Source of the DNA: Bermanella sp049115935
Lineage (GTDB): Bacteria; Pseudomonadota; Gammaproteobacteria; Pseudomonadales; Oceanobacteraceae
Length of the DNA: 64,000 nt
Direction of reading: 5' to 3'
Assembly (NCBI GenBank): GCA_049115935.1
Contig: JAGDZK010000015.1
Coordinates: 1-64,000 of the forward strand
A program made the position numbers and the translations under genes. Below, piece by piece: positions 59,534 to 64,000 of this stretch. The notes beneath the pieces are model-generated. The model was not told where the DNA came from, did not search any database, and was given only the letters and a program-made list of their open reading frames with translations. Position 1 is the first letter of the stretch. Every line of letters starts with the position of its first letter.

Positions 59534-59890
59534 ATGTGGTTATCAGTGGAAAAATGGATCGCCCGCTATCATGCCTATCAGGCAAGATCACACTATAAGC
59601 GCCAGCGTTACGCGTTGTGCTTACACTATTTGCACACACTCATGAATTGGGATCGACAGTTCTTAAATAATCCTATGTATGCAGGCTACATGGCCATTTG
59701 CCATTACCAGCTTAAACATTGGGATAATATTACTGAAGAAGTGGAAACAGCCTTATTTTTATTACGCCGCCATGTTGATGATAACAAAGACGCCTTAATT
59801 CTATGGCAAGACCTAAAAAGCCACCTTGCTGATTTACGTTATGTTCAACCCAATAATTTAGGTTTAAAAAAAGCAGGCGGGCTTAACTAA
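59534..59890 (+). CDS. Small uncharacterised helical protein (118 aa)
   Basis: ATG 59534 is preceded by AAAGGGGGAATT, a good ribosome-binding site. MWLSVEKWIARYHAYQARSHYKRQRYALCLHYLHTLMNWD and AGYMAICHYQLKHWDNITEEVETALFLLRRHV look like two to three TPR-type helical hairpins, rich in His, Tyr and Trp. No signal peptide. Not recognised as a known family. It stands alone after the exported protein gene. Confidence 0.7.
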   Translation: MWLSVEKWIARYHAYQARSHYKRQRYALCLHYLHTLMNWDRQFLNNPMYAGYMAICHYQLKHWDNITEEVETALFLLRRHVDDNKDALILWQDLKSHLADLRYVQPNNLGLKKAGGLN

Positions 59891-59893
59891 TAC

Positions 59894-59932
59894 ACACCTG
59901 TAAAACACAAAGCAAAGGTGCTTTACAGGTGT
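59894..59932. other. Hairpin between converging genes
   Basis: ACACCTGTAAA (59894-59904) pairs with TTTACAGGTGT (59922-59932). It lies between the stop of the small helical protein and the stop of the PLP-enzyme gene. No T run, so terminator activity is only possible. Confidence 0.5.
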
Positions 59933-59937
59933 TGCTC

Positions 59938-61239
59938 TTATCCTTTCAAAACAGGCCAGCGTTCACTTATTTGGCCATTTTCATACACTAGAATATCACC
60001 AAACCCTAACAACACGGCTTCTGACTGTGTGGGCCTTAGAAAAATATAATCATCCTGCTTAAGTTCAATACTCACAGAGCCGTTATACATTTCTTGATTG
60101 CTGGAGCGTCCATAAACTGGGTTAAGGGTGAGTCCCTTTGGGGAAACCGGATGGGCTTTCCAATAACCACCGTAAGCAAAGAACGTTTTCTCCCAATTTT
60201 GATTCCACATGGCCATCACTTTGCCTAAGCCTGATACACCTGGGATCTGGGTTTCATCTAACACTTTTAATACAGGGCTTGCGATAAAGGCCGCGGGCGA
60301 GTGGTCGGTTAAGGTTGGTAAATCAAAATCCGATGGCTTCACTAAACACGAACCTGCACTTAATTCATTCATGGGCCAATCTGATGCTTGGCCTTCATTG
60401 TAATATTGATACGTCGGGCTACCTGCGGCATTTAAGGTTAAATCTTGCACGCTGCGCTTTAGGTGCTGTTCAGCTAGATCAAGGTAGTGTTTATAAATCC
60501 CCATGGCTTCATCGCGGTGTTTAATGGGATCACCTGGCACTTTACCAATATGAGGTTCATACCCCATAAAACCCGACAAGTTTAAATATGGGCTCGTTTC
60601 GATCAACTCAAGCATGGCCAATAGTTCATTGTCACTGGATACACCGCCGCGATGCAGGCCCACATCTAATTCAATATTAATATTAAGGGTCGTTGAATGA
60701 GTACTCGCAAAATGCTCATACTGCTTTAATCGCTGAGTGGAATCCAACAACCATTGTAATTGCACTTGTGGATTAAACCCGGTTTGTGACGCCCCATGAC
60801 TTTTGTAAAACGACTTTACCGCGGCTATAGGCATAGGTTTGCCCATTAACACATCCGCTTGCTCAATCTCTTGGATAACTGCCGACAAAAAAGGTTGGTG
60901 AAATACCATCAATTTATGGGTGTTCGCTTGTGACATGGTCCATTTGAGCATCTCAATTGAGGGTAACGACTTGGCCACAATACGATAGTCAAAACGGTCT
61001 TTTAAATGACTATTTAATGTTTTGATATTACGAGCCATAACCGATTTATCAATCAGCAATGATGGCGTGGCCACAGCATTAGAGTGCAGCGATTCACTTA
61101 GCAATTGAAAATACTGGCTATGATTCTTTTCACCCAAATCATTAGGGCGTACCCAAGCGACTCCACCTACCGCAGCAGAAGCCAAACCCACTTTAATGAG
61201 CGCTCGTCGTGATAAACCTTTACGTAATAACTGGCTCAT
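59938..61239 (-). CDS. Tat-exported DSD1/D-threonine aldolase-like PLP enzyme
   Basis: The 433-residue protein has a twin-arginine-type signal (LSRRALIKVGLASAAVGGVAW). It folds as an alanine racemase-type barrel: ATPSLLIDKSVMARNIKTL, the PLP lysine K90 in YRIVAKSLPS, IELDVGLHRGGV, NAAGSPTYQYYNEG and NELSAGSCLVKPSDFD. It is closest to DSD1/D-threonine aldolase enzymes, but where those have a His-x-Cys metal site near the C-terminus it has RPTQSEAVLLGFGDILV, so the metal ligands look replaced. Activity is therefore open. It is the last gene of a three-gene operon with an ALO-family flavoenzyme and a cytochrome c. Confidence 0.85.
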   Translation of the reverse strand: MSQLLRKGLSRRALIKVGLASAAVGGVAWVRPNDLGEKNHSQYFQLLSESLHSNAVATPSLLIDKSVMARNIKTLNSHLKDRFDYRIVAKSLPSIEMLKWTMSQANTHKLMVFHQPFLSAVIQEIEQADVLMGKPMPIAAVKSFYKSHGASQTGFNPQVQLQWLLDSTQRLKQYEHFASTHSTTLNINIELDVGLHRGGVSSDNELLAMLELIETSPYLNLSGFMGYEPHIGKVPGDPIKHRDEAMGIYKHYLDLAEQHLKRSVQDLTLNAAGSPTYQYYNEGQASDWPMNELSAGSCLVKPSDFDLPTLTDHSPAAFIASPVLKVLDETQIPGVSGLGKVMAMWNQNWEKTFFAYGGYWKAHPVSPKGLTLNPVYGRSSNQEMYNGSVSIELKQDDYIFLRPTQSEAVLLGFGDILVYENGQISERWPVLKG

Positions 61240-61263
61240 AACACACCTTTTATAATTGTTATT

Positions 61264-62625
61264 CTATGCCGTAAATAGCGACGATAAATAAGGATTTAAA
61301 AATTTGCCATTTGGATCAAGCTCGCGTCTTATTTCATTAAAGCGCTGCCAGTGGCTATAGTGCTGAGAAAATTGATCCGCTCCCATGGTATTCAATTTAC
61401 CCCAGTGCGGGCGACCTTGATACTTTTGCATAATGGGCTCGATGGCAGCGAACATGGTTTGATAACTTTCTTTATGATAACGATGAACCGCAATTGAGCA
61501 GGTTTCACGGCCATTAAATGGACTTAACCAAATATCGTCACTTTTGATGTAGCGCACTTCGAACGGGAAAAACACTTCAGGAAACTGAGTTTCTACCACT
61601 TGACGAATTTCTTTAAATGCAGGAATCATGTTTTCACGCGGCAAGTGATATTCCATCTCGTTAAAACGGACATTGCGCTCACTGGCATAATTTTGCCAAC
61701 TGTTTGCCACGTTCACTTCTTTTGGCAACGTTTTCATATAAGTGCCTAATACCAGCTCACGTAGTTTCGGGCTCCAACTTAAAATATCCCGTGCGGTTTT
61801 TAAGTCTTCTGCACCATCATTTTGATCAAGCTTATCAACCACCGTGATGTCATCGTCTGTTATATTTTGCACATCAATAAACCCCATGCCCGTAAAGGGA
61901 ATGAAATAAAATTCAAAGTTACGATTAGCATCGGCTAAGGTTTCAGCGTTTTGTAAAATCTCTTCAATCGGCAGCCACGTGGTTTCGCGTTTTAATTTAT
62001 AGCTGGTCTGATTTTGTAACGTCACTTGAGAGACAACGCCCAATGCACCTAAATTTACCCGTGCAGCTTTAAAAACCTCAGGGTTTTGCTTGGCATTACA
62101 TTCCAGTAACTCACCATTGGCCAGCACCAGTTGTAGCCCCACCACTTGATTCGACATACAAGTTAACTGTGCCCCCGTGCCATGGGTGGCAGTAGCAATA
62201 GCACCGGCAAGACTTTGCTCGTCGATATCAGGCATATTCACCAGTGCTTGTCCTTGATTTGCCAAAGGCTCGCCAATATCACCTAAACGCGTACCCGCCC
62301 ATACACGAGCCTGCTGATTAGAGGCATCTGTACTGATTAAACCCGCCAAGCGACTAAGGGAGACAATGGTGTCGTCAGTGGGCACCAATGGCATAAAAGA
62401 ATGACCTGACCCCACAGGACGAATTACTCCATTGGCTTGGCTAAGCAAAGTCTGTAATTGCGCTAAGTCCGCTGGTGCACTGCGCGTATTTGGATAACAA
62501 ATTTGTGAGCCAGACCAATTACGCCAAGGTAACGGCTTAGTATTAGCGGCTAACAAATGAGGTGGCATGGCCATAACAGCGGCAGCGCCCATAAGCTGCT
62601 GCAAGAAATTTCGACGTGTTTGCAT
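61264..62625 (-). CDS. Tat-exported FAD-dependent oxidase of the D-arabinono-1,4-lactone oxidase family
   Basis: The 453-residue protein has a Tat-type signal (MQTRRNFLQQLMGAAAVMAM). The FAD domain has GVIRPVGSGHSFMPLVPTDDTIVSLSRL; H75 in GSGHS is where family members bind FAD covalently. GAIATATHGTGAQLTCMSNQVVGLQLVLANGELLECN and GALGVVSQVTLQN follow, and the ALO C-terminal domain ends with GRPHWGKLNTMGADQFSQHY. It should oxidise a sugar, lactone or polyol in the periplasm. Gaps of 20 bases to the cytochrome c gene and 24 to the PLP-enzyme gene support one operon, with electrons probably passing to the cytochrome. Confidence 0.9.
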   Translation of the reverse strand: MQTRRNFLQQLMGAAAVMAMPPHLLAANTKPLPWRNWSGSQICYPNTRSAPADLAQLQTLLSQANGVIRPVGSGHSFMPLVPTDDTIVSLSRLAGLISTDASNQQARVWAGTRLGDIGEPLANQGQALVNMPDIDEQSLAGAIATATHGTGAQLTCMSNQVVGLQLVLANGELLECNAKQNPEVFKAARVNLGALGVVSQVTLQNQTSYKLKRETTWLPIEEILQNAETLADANRNFEFYFIPFTGMGFIDVQNITDDDITVVDKLDQNDGAEDLKTARDILSWSPKLRELVLGTYMKTLPKEVNVANSWQNYASERNVRFNEMEYHLPRENMIPAFKEIRQVVETQFPEVFFPFEVRYIKSDDIWLSPFNGRETCSIAVHRYHKESYQTMFAAIEPIMQKYQGRPHWGKLNTMGADQFSQHYSHWQRFNEIRRELDPNGKFLNPYLSSLFTA

Positions 62626-62645
62626 AGTTATTGTTATTCTAAATT

Positions 62646-62996
62646 TTAATCTTGTTGTTGAGCCATGAAATCAATCAAGGCATTAAATTGGTCAGCATTA
62701 CAGTCCATACACAGACCAAACGGTGGCATGCCACCAAAGCCATTAATGACATTATTAAGTAAGGTATCTCTACCTTTTTCTAGGCGATTTTGCCATGCGG
62801 CCACATCGCCAGTAAGTGGTGCTTTTGTTCTTTCAAGGGTGTGACAGTTACGGCAACTGCGTTGATAAATAGCATTAAGGCTTGGATCACTTGGCTTTAA
62901 TGTTTGAGCCGTCGCTAAAATTTGCTCATCACTTGGCCCCTGGGAACAGGCACTTATAAAAACAATGAAGAATAGACTGGTTAGTAACTTAACCAT
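62646..62996 (-). CDS. Lipoprotein mono-heme cytochrome c (c5-like)
   Basis: A 116-residue protein with lipobox FISAC (Cys17). The heme site is C48-RN-C51-H52; the sixth ligand is probably M90 in FGGMPPFG. A further pair C96-MD-C99 resembles the disulfide of cytochrome c5. It would sit on a membrane facing the periplasm and carry electrons from the neighbouring ALO-family enzyme to the respiratory chain. First gene of the operon 62996-59938. Confidence 0.92.
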   Translation of the reverse strand: MVKLLTSLFFIVFISACSQGPSDEQILATAQTLKPSDPSLNAIYQRSCRNCHTLERTKAPLTGDVAAWQNRLEKGRDTLLNNVINGFGGMPPFGLCMDCNADQFNALIDFMAQQQD

Positions 62997-63084
62997 TGGG
63001 CACCTTTATTTTTATATTATTTTGATAAAGGGTGCGATGTTTATTAAAGAAGGTCAATTGTCAATCTGGCCAACTTAAACACAT

Positions 63085-64000
63085 TTATTCTAAGTGTCTT
63101 GGGATCACAATTTGCACACTAAAGCCCTGCCCTTTCACCGGAAAAAATAAACGACCTTTTAGTGCCTGACATACAAGATTATAAATCATATACAAACCAA
63201 GACCGATGTGACCGTCTGGCCCTGTTTTAGTCGTAAAAAAAGGTTTGCATAAATTTTTAACCCACTGCGGTTTTACACCCTGACCATTGTCTGTAAAGCT
63301 AATTGAAACATTATCTTTATCATTGTTTTTAACCCTTATATTAATGATGGGGGTTTGACCTTCATCAGCATGGCTGTGCAGCAATGCATTATCTATAAGC
63401 TGTACCAGTATGGACGTGATGGCTGTTTTATAAGTGTAAATTTTAATATCGGCATCGCATTCAATGTTGACCCGCCAGCCAGCCATGCGCCAACGTTGAG
63501 CATTTACCACATTTTCAATTAAATCCAGTACATCAATATGGCTAGTCTTTAACCCCAATTGCCAAGAAGAGACCTCTCTAAAGCGCTTCACTACCTTGGT
63601 CATTCTTTTTTGGTTACTGCTAACCAAATTAAGTGATTGATCTAACGTTGAGATAAATTTTTCACAGTCACTTTTCTGTATACCATCATCACGTGAAATA
63701 AAGTCGGTCAAATTTTCTTTTAATAATGTAGTCGTAACCACATTACTGCCTAGCGGCTTGCTGATTTCTTTAGCAATGCCTAAAGAAAATTGCTCCATAA
63801 TGGTCAAGCGCTCTTGATCTAACTCTTCTCTTAGTTTTTCTGATGTCTTGCGCTCGGTAATATCTTGTACTGTGCCTTCAAAACCAGTCTCTTTAGCGGC
63901 TTTATAATAACGTAAATTAATACTCACCCAGCGTTGCTCACCGGTTTCGGTTTTAATTAATAATTCATTATCAGTACTGCTACCCTCTTCGCGCGCAGCA
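63085..64000 (-). CDS. PAS/PAC sensor histidine kinase (5' part beyond window)
   Basis: The frame is open to the right edge; the GTG at 63927 lies inside a PAC motif (ELLIKTETGEQRWVSINLRYY ... GFEGTVQDITERK), so the real start is outside. The kinase core lacks a classic H box in the visible part: MEQFSLGIAKEISKPLGS is the likely dimerisation helix, with a Lys-Glu in place of His-Glu. ATPase motifs are clear: LIDNALLHSHA, FTDNGQGV, FTTKTGPDGHIGLGLYMIYNLV. It resembles the HAMP/PAS kinases often paired with distant regulators. The missing His should be checked before calling it an active autokinase. Confidence 0.8.
   Translation of the reverse strand, partial: AAREEGSSTDNELLIKTETGEQRWVSINLRYYKAAKETGFEGTVQDITERKTSEKLREELDQERLTIMEQFSLGIAKEISKPLGSNVVTTTLLKENLTDFISRDDGIQKSDCEKFISTLDQSLNLVSSNQKRMTKVVKRFREVSSWQLGLKTSHIDVLDLIENVVNAQRWRMAGWRVNIECDADIKIYTYKTAITSILVQLIDNALLHSHADEGQTPIINIRVKNNDKDNVSISFTDNGQGVKPQWVKNLCKPFFTTKTGPDGHIGLGLYMIYNLVCQALKGRLFFPVKGQGFSVQIVIPRHLE

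Overview
The window looks like chromosome from a marine gammaproteobacterium of moderate to low G+C, probably near Oceanospirillales/Pseudomonadales. I infer this from the gene order GntR regulator-smc-zipA-ligA, from scpA-scpB-rluB, from mnmC and YheU, and from an O-antigen locus built like the Pseudomonas aeruginosa wbp cluster. The genus is not certain from sequence alone. Both edges cut genes: an O-antigen ligase on the left and a sensor histidine kinase on the right.

1-21.3 kb is a surface polysaccharide (O-antigen) locus. A cut WaaL-like ligase, a tRNA-Asn and a WbpM-type 4,6-dehydratase on the + strand face a long, tightly overlapped minus-strand operon read from about 21.1 kb to 3.6 kb. 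In order this holds a TviB/WbpO-type dehydrogenase, WbpB, WbpD, WbpE, a WbpC-like O-acyltransferase, Wzx, a WbpG-like amidotransferase, a Wzy-like polymerase, a glycosyltransferase, HisH2, HisF2, a second WbpG-like amidotransferase, a glycosyltransferase, a PIG-L deacetylase, an LpxD-like acyltransferase, a glycosyltransferase and a PglC-type phosphoglycosyl transferase. Together they predict a diacetamido-uronic acid sugar with acetamidino groups, a possible N-acyl exchange on another sugar, and Wzx/Wzy/WaaL assembly. No WbpI-type 2-epimerase, 4-keto reductase or Wzz is present, and only a short galE relic lies at the head of the operon.

21.3-23.8 kb is a beta-CASP metallo-beta-lactamase RNase gene that carries palindromic repeats inside its frame and a C-terminal frameshift, followed by a five-unit repeat array. 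23.8-46.7 kb is mostly housekeeping: rluB, scpB, scpA, trpS (with a possible iron-sulfur motif), yciO, rnm, a VC0807-like membrane protein, yciI, an SH3 protein, a periplasmic cyclophilin, mnmC, small genes, a lytic transglycosylase-like lipoprotein, ligA, zipA, smc, a GntR regulator, a small heat-shock protein with a sigma-32-like promoter, and acsA.

46.9-64 kb is accessory: a DUF2804 protein, an RND efflux pair behind two nested inverted repeats, a repeat-rich spacer, a PepSY/PhoP-like/PhoQ-like/Bor-like lipoprotein operon, a TonB-dependent receptor, two unknown proteins, and a predicted periplasmic redox operon (cytochrome c, Tat-type ALO-family flavoenzyme, Tat-type PLP enzyme). The most interesting regulatory signal is a matching TTCAG-N6-TTCAG direct repeat, with identical spacing to a -10 box, ahead of both the two-component operon and the TonB receptor. 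It suggests one regulon.
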